Translations under genes and position numbers: made by a program | Notes under the pieces: generated by a model | Seen by the model: only the letters and a program-made list of their open reading frames with translations | What the model was told of the DNA's origin: nothing | Databases searched by the model: none | Shown: positions 1 to 6,370 of the stretch, piece by piece | How the letters are laid out: every line of letters begins with the position of its first letter | How positions within the stretch are numbered: position 1 is the first letter of the stretch | Source: Candidatus Poseidoniaceae archaeon | Lineage (GTDB): Archaea; Thermoplasmatota; Poseidoniia; Poseidoniales; Poseidoniaceae | Reading direction: 5' to 3' | Length of the DNA: 7,222 bases | Assembly (NCBI GenBank): GCA_013329925.1 | Contig: DUJK01000055.1 | Coordinates: 1 to 7,222, forward strand

Positions 1-716
1 TGGCAAAAACAGAACGCTTCTATGACTTAACGGGTGGCTTAACCTATCTCATAGTGGTGGGTTTTAGCCTTTGGGCAGGATCACAGTCCGAAGCGCCAAG
101 TTTGCGAGAATTAATCGTCAGTTTGCTGGTTGTCATTTGGGCTTTCCGCCTGTCCAGTTTCCTGTATCTTCGCATCCATCGAACCGGGAAAGATGGACGG
201 TTTGACCAACTCAAAACATCACCTATTCGATTTCTTGTACCATGGACTATTCAAGGACTGTGGGTGTTCTTAACCATGATAGTAGTTATTGTAATCAACA
301 GTCAAGCAGATTCAGCACCTGCATTAGGGATATGGGATGCTGTAGGATTGTCAATATGGTTGCTAGGATTTGGTATTGAGGTAGTAGCAGATAATCAAAA
401 AACAGCATTCAATACAGAACCCAATAATCAGGGTAAATGGATCGACAGTGGTTTGTGGTCTTACTCTAGGCACCCTAATTACCTCGGAGAAATCCTTCTA
501 TGGACTGGAATTGCCTGTTTTGGAATATCCTGCTTTACCGGTCTTGAAAGATTTGCTTGGATTTCGCCGATATTCATTTATCTCCTGTTAACTAAACTCA
601 GTGGAATTCCTATCTTAGATAGACGAGCCTTAGAAAAGTGGGGCGACGATGTAGAATATCAAAAGTATAGAGAAAACACACCCGCTCTTCTCCCCAGATT
701 AACTAAAAAATCATAG
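1..716 (+). CDS. DUF1295 / steroid 5-alpha-reductase-like membrane protein, 5' partial
   Basis: The reading frame is open from codon 3-5 to the TAG at 714-716 (237 codons visible). The true start lies left of the window. The first residues, AKTERFYDLTGGLTYL, match the conserved beginning of DUF1295 proteins, so the GTG at 54 is only an internal codon. Family signatures in order (visible numbering): R-x-x-R-T-G-K-D-G-R-F near residues 57-67, E-V-V-A-D-N-Q-K near 126-133, and GLWSYSRHPNYLGEILLW around 150-167, the C-terminal block shared with steroid 5-alpha-reductases and isoprenylcysteine methyltransferases. Several hydrophobic segments indicate a polytopic membrane protein. The family fold suggests a membrane enzyme acting on a lipid-like substrate with a nucleotide cofactor, but no substrate can be named. 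It converges with the minus-strand gene ending at 751. A T-rich run at 727-735 could end its transcript. Family assignment is confident; function is unknown. Confidence 0.9.
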   Translation, partial: AKTERFYDLTGGLTYLIVVGFSLWAGSQSEAPSLRELIVSLLVVIWAFRLSSFLYLRIHRTGKDGRFDQLKTSPIRFLVPWTIQGLWVFLTMIVVIVINSQADSAPALGIWDAVGLSIWLLGFGIEVVADNQKTAFNTEPNNQGKWIDSGLWSYSRHPNYLGEILLWTGIACFGISCFTGLERFAWISPIFIYLLLTKLSGIPILDRRALEKWGDDVEYQKYRENTPALLPRLTKKS

Positions 717-750
717 TATACTACAACTTCTTTTGATTGGGAAAATGTCG

Positions 751-1191
751 TTAGTTACGACAAGCACGTGGCAGAAGGGTGAGGGCTGGAAGTCCCACAA
801 TTAAGTGCAGAATGTTGAGCATAATGGCCGCTTCAAAGGTCTGTGAGATGAAGGAGTACGTCCCATAGGTGAGCAAAAACAGGACGCCGCTACCCCTCCA
901 CCACATATCGGGATTATTTGTCAACACCTTGAGCAAGGTGTGGAAAATAACTGTAGTTGAGCAAAAAGCCACTGTAGCCATGAAAGTTGCTAATGTGAAC
1001 AATACGGGAGGAAACCTAGTGTCAGATTGCCTTTCCCAAGGAGCCCAAGGCGTATCCATGCCTAAGCCAAGAGTCAAGATACCCGCTCCTACTGTGGCCA
1101 ATCCCCCAATCAAGAGCAATGTCCTGATTGACGCTTTTTGCGCCGTAAGGTGGGCAGTAATCATGACCATTGGGCTAACATCGTAGTACAT
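751..1191 (-). CDS. Small four-helix membrane protein, DUF6069-like
   Basis: This frame encodes 146 residues with four hydrophobic segments at about 24-44, 62-87, 99-118 and 121-140, so it is an integral membrane protein of unknown function. The layout resembles the DUF6069 family: a loop with a Pro-Trp-Ala-Pro-Trp motif after the first helix, a second helix followed by a short basic/polar stretch and a tryptophan pair (Met-Trp-Trp), and a last helix containing L-N-I-L-H-L. I recognise the pattern only from memory, so this name is tentative. The ATG at 1189-1191 gives the full frame. A second ATG seven codons in (Met8) is a serious alternative, because a TATA-like TTTATTTA sits at 1207-1214, which would place transcription initiation near or just past the first ATG. 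No Shine-Dalgarno motif precedes either start. The open frame on the opposite strand over 869-1186 is a shadow. Confidence 0.72.
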   Translation of the reverse strand: MYYDVSPMVMITAHLTAQKASIRTLLLIGGLATVGAGILTLGLGMDTPWAPWERQSDTRFPPVLFTLATFMATVAFCSTTVIFHTLLKVLTNNPDMWWRGSGVLFLLTYGTYSFISQTFEAAIMLNILHLIVGLPALTLLPRACRN

Positions 1192-1206
1192 AGGCTCATG
1201 TTTTGA

Positions 1207-1214
1207 TAAATAAA
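1207..1214 (-). promoter_or_regulatory. Putative archaeal TATA box for the DUF6069-like gene
   Basis: On the minus strand this reads TTTATTTA, centred about 20 bases before the ATG at 1191. Archaeal TATA boxes usually lie about 25 bases before the transcription start, so the transcript would be leaderless or begin just inside the annotated frame. This rests on sequence similarity and spacing alone; in an AT-rich gap such a match can arise by chance. Confidence 0.3.
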
Positions 1215-1288
1215 CAGACAGCGCACAATCAGTTTGTTTGAGAACAGGCAGTGTACTTAGATACTGGCGTTTATTTTACCATAAATCG

Positions 1289-1375
1289 TGGTGCGGGGGG
1301 CAGGATTCGAACCTGCGAACCGATAAGGAATGGGACCTAAACCCACCGCCGTTGACCAAGCTGGGCGACCCCCGC
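1289..1375 (-). tRNA. tRNA-Leu (anticodon UAG), CCA encoded
   Basis: The minus strand folds as a complete class II tRNA. The acceptor stem GCGGGGG (1375-1369) pairs perfectly with CCCCCGC (1299-1293), followed by discriminator A (1292) and an encoded CCA (1291-1289). The D arm is GCC...GGC (1366-1348) with a G-G-T-C-A-A loop. The anticodon stem GTGGG/CCCAT encloses the loop TTTAGGT, giving anticodon TAG at 1339-1337, which reads CUA and probably other CUN codons. The variable arm is about 13 bases, with a short CC/GG stem. The T arm GCAGG/CCTGC encloses TTCGAAT (1316-1300). The D arm and acceptor stem are close to archaeal leucine tRNAs and unlike the usual bacterial G-C-G-G-A-A-T-T-G-G-T form. 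No intron is apparent. It lies 40 bases after the copZ-like stop on the same strand; no clear poly-T terminator follows it. Confidence 0.96.
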
Positions 1376-1415
1376 GCAATCTTTGGGCGTCATCTCTATC
1401 ATTTCAATTAAGCGA

Positions 1416-1628
1416 TTATGCAGAAGCTATGAATCCAGCTTCATTGACCATAATAATCACCTTATCAGTGGTCAATTTATCAGTTGTCTTGATGATTCCA
1501 GAATCATTTTCAAATGATAATTTAGCGTCTAATACTTCCGGATTTGATTGTAAAACTCGCATGACTCTGCCAGTACAGCAACCACAAGTCATACCGTAAA
1601 TTGCTAGATTGTGAACTCTCTCACCCAT
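1416..1628 (-). CDS. copZ: CopZ-like heavy-metal-associated (HMA) copper chaperone
   Basis: This 70-residue protein is a single HMA domain with the usual ferredoxin-like size. The metal site GMTCGCC lies at residues 12-18, with the C-x-x-C pair at Cys15 and Cys18 and an extra Cys17 between them. The domain ends in the typical V-N-E-A-G-F segment near 61-66. The family binds Cu(I) in the cytoplasm and hands it to CopA-type ATPases or buffers it. It starts 42 bases after the stop of the copper ATPase on the same strand, so the two are probably cotranscribed. No Shine-Dalgarno motif is visible; an ATG at 1644-1642 lies upstream but is in another frame. Other HMA proteins (mercury or cadmium carriers) share the fold, but the neighbouring CopA-type ATPase makes copper most likely. 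The frame on the opposite strand at 1330-1599 is a shadow that also crosses the tRNA. Confidence 0.88.
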   Translation of the reverse strand: MGERVHNLAIYGMTCGCCTGRVMRVLQSNPEVLDAKLSFENDSGIIKTTDKLTTDKVIIMVNEAGFIASA

Positions 1629-1659
1629 GATTAATCCAAGGCATGGTGATTAACAAGGC
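1626..1659. repeat. Imperfect tandem repeat spanning the copZ start
   Basis: Two copies of about 17-18 bases lie head to tail: catgattaatccaaggc (1626-1642) and catggtgattaacaaggc (1642-1659). They differ by small insertions. Read on the minus strand, each unit starts GCCTTG, continues through TTAATCA and ends in an ATG. Only the second ATG (1628-1626) is in frame with the copZ-like protein. The pattern is visible directly; whether it is a duplication relic, a binding site or chance is unknown. Confidence 0.4.
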
Positions 1660-1670
1660 TTTGCTTATTA

Positions 1671-3941
1671 TCACTCAGCAATTGGTCTCCACCAGCGTAA
1701 AATCAACGAGTTACCAACCACGCTTACCGATGATAGTGACATTGCCGCCGCAGCATATGCAGGGGGGAGTAAAAACCCGGTAAATGGCAGTAGTAATCCC
1801 ATTGCTAGCGGTATTCCAATCACGTTGTAAGAAAACGCCCAGCCAAGATTACTGCGTATTCTACGCATAGTAGCATTGCCCAATTCAATTGATGAGACCG
1901 CATCGATTAGATCATTACGAATTAATACAAAATCAGCCGCATCTAGGGCAATGTCTGAGCCAGCTCCCATCGCAATACCAACATCAGCAATACTCAAGGC
2001 TGCAGCATCGTTGACGCCATCACCAATCATGATGACTTTATCTCCACTAGATTGTAATGATTTTATTTGTTCAGCCTTTTCATTGGGTTTTACCCCAGAA
2101 ATTACTCTATCAATGCCAACCTGATTAGCAATTGACTCAGCCGACACTTGATTATCCCCGGTTAACATCACAACCTCAAGGCCTAGTTGCTTTGCCCGCT
2201 TAACGGCAATTTTGGAACTATCTCTGATTCGGTCAGATAGCTCCATCCAGCCTAACAGTTTGGTACCCTGACAGACAAATACAATCGAGATGCCTTTTTT
2301 GGTTGACTTAGTAATTCGCTGCTTCATCTCAGAATCAAGCTCAACTCCAACTTCGACCATCAATGCTAAATTACCAGCGGCGACAACTTGACCAGAATAT
2401 TCGCCAACCATACCCATTCCGGGCATGGTTTGAATGTCGTTAATTTCCGGTCGATCACTGGTGACATTGGCCCATGAGGTAATGATTGCTGAGGCTAGAG
2501 GATGGACAGATTCTTGTTCTAATGCCGCAGCAATCGAAAGGATCTCTTTGACTTCACAATCAATTATTTCGATATGACTGACTCTTGGCCTGCCCATTGT
2601 TACAGTACCGGTCTTATCAACGACCATTACCTTGCACCGATTGACTGATTCTAATGCATCGATGCCTTTGATCAGCAATCCATTTTGCGCCCCAACACTA
2701 GTACCAATGACTAGGGCAATAGGCGTGGCTAAACCAAGCGCGCAAGGGCAGGCGATTACTAAGGTGGAAATTATGACCATCAAAGCCAGTTCGTAGCCAG
2801 AATTCATTGGATTATCAATCATATCATGGCCAAATGTTGCCCAAAATAAACCAGCAACTAACGCTAAGATGATGACAACTGGGACAAAGATCGCTGATAT
2901 TTTGTCAACTAATCTTTGGATTGGGGCTTTACCAGATTGTGCATCCTCAACCATAGAAATTATATTAGCAAGTAAGGTGTTTTCAGCGACTTTATTGGTT
3001 CTCAACAACACAGTCCCATCCAGTACAATAGTTCCGCCGTAGACTTCATCGCCAGAACTCTTGCGTACCGGATAAGCCTCACCAGTCATGGTGGACTGGT
3101 CAATACTTGCTTTACAATCTTCGAGTATACCATCGATTGGAATAGTTTCACCAGTCTTTATTTTCACCAGTGTGCCAACCTTTACTAAAGCCACATCGAC
3201 CATTTCAGTAAATTCATCATCAGCAACAACCCTTGCCTGATTAGGTTGTAGTTGCATTAGGGAATGAATGGCATCAGTGGCTTTTAATTTGGCAGCAGAC
3301 TCAAGATAATTGCCTAGTAAGACAAACCCGATAATGAATACAACGCCATCAAAAAATACGTGTTCTGCGTTAACTAACACGCTTGGTAAACTGTCATATT
3401 TCCCTGCTAAGACAACCCCGCACGACCAGATAAAAGCGACACTGGTACCAAGGTGAATCAACACGTCCATGTTGGCGCCACCTCGGCGAATCGATTTCCA
3501 AGCGCTGGTAATGAAACCAAAACCAGACCAAAAATAAACCGGGATTGTCATAATTGCGGCGAGTAATAAACGTAAGTCAAATCCCGAAAAATCTCCTAAA
3601 TCATCGGCGAACATAGTGAGATATATCGTTGGTAATGCTAGAATCAACGCTAGTGCGGCTTTACGTCCTTCCAGCGAAACATGTTGTTCAAGAATCGATC
3701 TTCTATCCTTGGTTTGTTTTGGCCGTGATGCGCCAAAACCCCCTTGCGTAATTTTTTGAATTATTTCTTCAGTGACTGATTCGGGCGCATTATTGTGTAA
3801 TTGAATTGCTGCACTATTGAGTGGCAGATTGACATTTACCGCTTTGACAGATTCATGTTTATTCACTATCATTTCAACAGATGAGACGCAAGCAGCACAG
3901 GTCATACCTTGAATATCTAGGCGCATCAAATCTTGACTCAT
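1671..3941 (-). CDS. copA: Copper-exporting P1B-type ATPase (Cu+-ATPase)
   Basis: This 756-residue protein pumps Cu(I) out of the cytoplasm using ATP. One N-terminal HMA domain (about residues 5-72) carries GMTCAAC with Cys15 and Cys18. P-type landmarks follow in order: actuator-domain TGEA at 286-289, the transmembrane metal site CPC at 398-400, phosphorylation site DKTGT with Asp442, the P1B-specific His-Pro at 480-481, TGDN at 594-597 and GDGVND at 640-645. The last membrane helices contain Tyr-Asn at 705-706 and M-S-L-S-S at 734-738. With CPC, these are the hallmarks of Cu(I)-specific (P1B-1) pumps, which separates it from zinc/cadmium types. Length is normal for a one-HMA CopA and every catalytic motif is intact. 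The ATG at 3939-3941 lies just ahead of the HMA domain. A purine-rich GAAGTGA nearby is a weak ribosome-site candidate. The copZ-like gene follows 42 bases downstream. Confidence 0.96.
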   Translation of the reverse strand: MSQDLMRLDIQGMTCAACVSSVEMIVNKHESVKAVNVNLPLNSAAIQLHNNAPESVTEEIIQKITQGGFGASRPKQTKDRRSILEQHVSLEGRKAALALILALPTIYLTMFADDLGDFSGFDLRLLLAAIMTIPVYFWSGFGFITSAWKSIRRGGANMDVLIHLGTSVAFIWSCGVVLAGKYDSLPSVLVNAEHVFFDGVVFIIGFVLLGNYLESAAKLKATDAIHSLMQLQPNQARVVADDEFTEMVDVALVKVGTLVKIKTGETIPIDGILEDCKASIDQSTMTGEAYPVRKSSGDEVYGGTIVLDGTVLLRTNKVAENTLLANIISMVEDAQSGKAPIQRLVDKISAIFVPVVIILALVAGLFWATFGHDMIDNPMNSGYELALMVIISTLVIACPCALGLATPIALVIGTSVGAQNGLLIKGIDALESVNRCKVMVVDKTGTVTMGRPRVSHIEIIDCEVKEILSIAAALEQESVHPLASAIITSWANVTSDRPEINDIQTMPGMGMVGEYSGQVVAAGNLALMVEVGVELDSEMKQRITKSTKKGISIVFVCQGTKLLGWMELSDRIRDSSKIAVKRAKQLGLEVVMLTGDNQVSAESIANQVGIDRVISGVKPNEKAEQIKSLQSSGDKVIMIGDGVNDAAALSIADVGIAMGAGSDIALDAADFVLIRNDLIDAVSSIELGNATMRRIRSNLGWAFSYNVIGIPLAMGLLLPFTGFLLPPAYAAAAMSLSSVSVVGNSLILRWWRPIAE

Positions 3942-3980
3942 TATTTCACTTCAGTAGCAATATTCCCGTTCAATTAGATT

Positions 3981-3993
3981 CCATTCGCTATGG
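3981..3993. promoter_or_regulatory. Small inverted repeat in the copA leader, possible operator
   Basis: The sequence ccattcgctatgg has four-base arms (ccat/atgg) around a five-base spacer. It lies between the TATA-like box and the copA start, near where transcription would begin. A repressor could bind there, but arms this short occur often by chance and no regulator gene is visible in the window. Confidence 0.15.
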
Positions 3994-4013
3994 TTTTTGG
4001 ATTATTCTAGCCA

Positions 4014-4020
4014 CTATAAA
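4014..4020 (-). promoter_or_regulatory. Putative archaeal TATA box for copA-copZ
   Basis: The minus strand reads TTTATAG here, preceded by a purine-rich AAGATAG that could act as a weak BRE. With the usual archaeal spacing, transcription would begin near 3990, leaving a leader of roughly 50 bases before the copA ATG. It is the best promoter-like element in the 97-base gap between the exoribonuclease stop and copA, supporting separate transcription of the copper genes. This is judged by eye only. Confidence 0.35.
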
Positions 4021-4029
4021 CTATCTTAT

Positions 4030-4053
4030 CACCAAAAATTACTTTGGCGCCAA
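4030..4053 (-). terminator. Possible transcription terminator after the exoribonuclease gene
   Basis: On the minus strand, a perfect 10-base palindrome TTGGCGCCAA (4053-4044) within the last codons of the gene is followed by the TAA stop and a run of five T residues (4038-4034). Archaeal termination often needs only a T run, and a hairpin plus T run also resembles an intrinsic terminator. The T run is short, so read-through into copA is possible. Confidence 0.25.
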
Positions 4054-6363
4054 GTCAAGGGAGCCGCTCCAAATATCGATACCACGCAGTCGGCAAGGGT
4101 AATGTTCTCCGAGTTTGGCAATTACTCTAAACTCACCATTTCTGCCTGGTTCAGCAGTGCTGACCTCTAAACCGTTTTCATCGATATTCAATCGCTGTTT
4201 ACTTCCCATTTGCCGTAGGTGCATTCTGCCTTGAATTGCCCCATCATCATTGAGATCTAAAAATACCCAAGGAGTTCTCAGTCCAACAATTCTAGCTGGC
4301 CATGATTTTTCTATTAGTTCGGGGAAATTATTATGCGAAACCGAGTCAATTTCTCCACCCCGCAGTAAATGAATATGGTAAGCATTGGCCACCAATTCCC
4401 ACTCGATATATTTGGCAATCACTGATTGATTACTACAATGCTCGGCAATATCGGCCGTGTCTGCTAAATCATGGGCCCACTCGCTTTGGTTGAGATGGCT
4501 CTTTAATTGGCGGTGCACCATTAGGTCAGGATATCTTCTAATCGGGCTGGTAAAATGAACATAGGCGTCGAGATTTAACCCAAAATGGCCTAAATTATTC
4601 GCAGAATAATTGGCTCTTTGCATTAGTTGAAACAATCCTTGGTCAACCACTCGCCGGGTTTTATTGTCCAGTTTCGAAGCAGCGTTTTGAGCATCAGCAA
4701 GCGAATCTAAAATGTCCTGCCTAGCCTCTGGGTCTAACACTTCACTAAGATATTGTGGCACATCTTCGACGTCTGGCTTTGCAGACTGTGGGGGGGCAAT
4801 TGGCTCAACGGTGGTATTTGCCCAGGCCCCGAGTAAATTGGATAATTCATCACTATCACTCTGCCCGTGAGTTTTGAATGACGGCATTGGTAATTCGATA
4901 TTTACGCCAAGGGCTGATAATTTAGCGTTCAATTCTTTGACTTCACCGGAATCAGGTGGTGCGTGACAACGCCATGGCAGCGGGGCAGCTAATTTACCAA
5001 GCATATGACCAACAGCAGCATTGGTAGCAACCATAAACGATTCAATCATTCTTGTTGCATCAGTAGGCCATTTAACCATAACTTTGATTTGTTCATCAGA
5101 CAAGACTCGTGGCCGCATTTCTGCGTTTGCGATATTTAGTTTGACTTCTCTGTCTTGCCATATTTTGGCTAGTTCAAACATCGAATCAAAGCGCTCATCG
5201 CCGATAGAATCCTCATATGATAGATTTTGTGTTACCTTGATCACTGCTTCATATGCCGCCGATTTAGTGACCTTTGAGTCATTATCTAATTCCATAGCAA
5301 TTACCATGGCAAGCCTGTCAACATCTGCTCTAAGAGAACACAAATCATCAGCTAGCCTAGGTGGTAGCATAGGTAATACAGTGTGCGGTAAATACACCGA
5401 TGTAGCTCTTGCTCTAGCCGCTGCGTCTAGTCTAGTGCCCAGCCTAACATAATGTGCCACATCGGCAATAGCAACCCAAAGAGTAGTCTTACCATCTTGC
5501 TGAACTAGGCAGACTGCATCATCAAAATCCTTAGCATCATGAGGGTCAATGGTGACGAATGGCAAATGCCGCAAATCAGTTCTGCCATTGATAATTTCGA
5601 GTTCTCCATCAACTTCTCCTTGTTGTTTGCTATGCTGTACTAGCCCGTCATCATACTGTCTTGGAAACGGATTTTTGCCATCGCGTTTTCGAGCATCAAG
5701 CCTCATATCTAACACTTCAGCAACCGATATTTTCCCATTTTGTAAGAGTAGTAGGGCCATGCTAGGAGTCGCATCTTGGAATCTAAAACCGCATCTTGCA
5801 TCAGCAAATTTACTAATTTCTTTGACCAAATCAAACTTACCCCATTGCCGTAATCCATCCTGGTTAAGCGATAATTCATCAGGCATTTCACTGCCAGTCA
5901 ACTTTGCTAGCCAAGCATTTTCGATTATCTCATAGCACAATGTATCTTCTCTAGAGTCACTGAAAATTGGCCCTTGAAATAATTGCTTTGAGCTACTATG
6001 GCGGTCAAAAAAAGACCGCCATTCATTGATGCTGTTTTTGATATCATCAATCTCAGTTCTAGTTCTAAGCTTCACAGTTTTGCCTTCAGAGTTGGTAAAA
6101 TATTGTTGTGATTTGCGAATTTCCGCCAAAGATTGGTCTAATTTTGCCCGGAAAACACGTTCAGCCTTTACGTCTGCAGTAAACCTTCCAGCCATATTCT
6201 CGCCAGCAATGAGTAAATCAGCAATAGACTGGGCGTTCCAATGTTTTGAAAATAGCGCTTCATCATCGCCAATAATATTCGACATCCGTTTCCATAGTCG
6301 TTCACCTTCACTTAATTGCGGGCCCTTGTTACGACCACTATGACGATTGTGTTGTTTGGCCAT
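4039..6363 (-). CDS. rnr: RNB-domain 3'-5' exoribonuclease (RNase II/R family)
   Basis: This 774-residue protein should degrade RNA processively from the 3' end, releasing nucleotide monophosphates. The RNB domain begins with RTDLRHLPFVTIDPHD and carries the four metal-binding aspartates at 273, 279, 281 and 282, with the same spacing as in E. coli RNase II. WRCHAPP at 464-470 and HFTSPIRRYPDLMVHR at 603-618, including the catalytic arginine region 609-610, complete the signature. The C-terminal part (about 680-774) looks like a degenerate S1 RNA-binding domain. The first 240 or so residues are not the clear cold-shock domains of E. coli RNase R, and a basic start and a helical, charged stretch replace the usual layout. 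I chose the ATG at 6361-6363 (MAKQHNRHSG), 7 bases after the J-protein stop. The frame stays open to an ATG at 6438, but that would overlap the upstream coding region by 68 bases. Either rnr or rnb could apply as the name. Confidence 0.9.
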   Translation of the reverse strand: MAKQHNRHSGRNKGPQLSEGERLWKRMSNIIGDDEALFSKHWNAQSIADLLIAGENMAGRFTADVKAERVFRAKLDQSLAEIRKSQQYFTNSEGKTVKLRTRTEIDDIKNSINEWRSFFDRHSSSKQLFQGPIFSDSREDTLCYEIIENAWLAKLTGSEMPDELSLNQDGLRQWGKFDLVKEISKFADARCGFRFQDATPSMALLLLQNGKISVAEVLDMRLDARKRDGKNPFPRQYDDGLVQHSKQQGEVDGELEIINGRTDLRHLPFVTIDPHDAKDFDDAVCLVQQDGKTTLWVAIADVAHYVRLGTRLDAAARARATSVYLPHTVLPMLPPRLADDLCSLRADVDRLAMVIAMELDNDSKVTKSAAYEAVIKVTQNLSYEDSIGDERFDSMFELAKIWQDREVKLNIANAEMRPRVLSDEQIKVMVKWPTDATRMIESFMVATNAAVGHMLGKLAAPLPWRCHAPPDSGEVKELNAKLSALGVNIELPMPSFKTHGQSDSDELSNLLGAWANTTVEPIAPPQSAKPDVEDVPQYLSEVLDPEARQDILDSLADAQNAASKLDNKTRRVVDQGLFQLMQRANYSANNLGHFGLNLDAYVHFTSPIRRYPDLMVHRQLKSHLNQSEWAHDLADTADIAEHCSNQSVIAKYIEWELVANAYHIHLLRGGEIDSVSHNNFPELIEKSWPARIVGLRTPWVFLDLNDDGAIQGRMHLRQMGSKQRLNIDENGLEVSTAEPGRNGEFRVIAKLGEHYPCRLRGIDIWSGSLDLAPK

Positions 6364-6370
6364 AGAATTC

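Noticed and set aside
869..1186. Plus-strand open frame opposite the DUF6069-like gene
   Set aside because: It has no recognisable domain and is fully antisense to a plausible membrane protein.
1330..1599. Plus-strand open frame covering the tRNA and part of copZ
   Set aside because: It overlaps a fully folded tRNA and is antisense to an intact HMA domain.
5021..5452. Plus-strand open frames within the exoribonuclease (also 5549-5935 and 6026-6343)
   Set aside because: These are antisense shadows of a gene with intact catalytic motifs. Their Ser-rich composition is what reverse reading of such codons gives.
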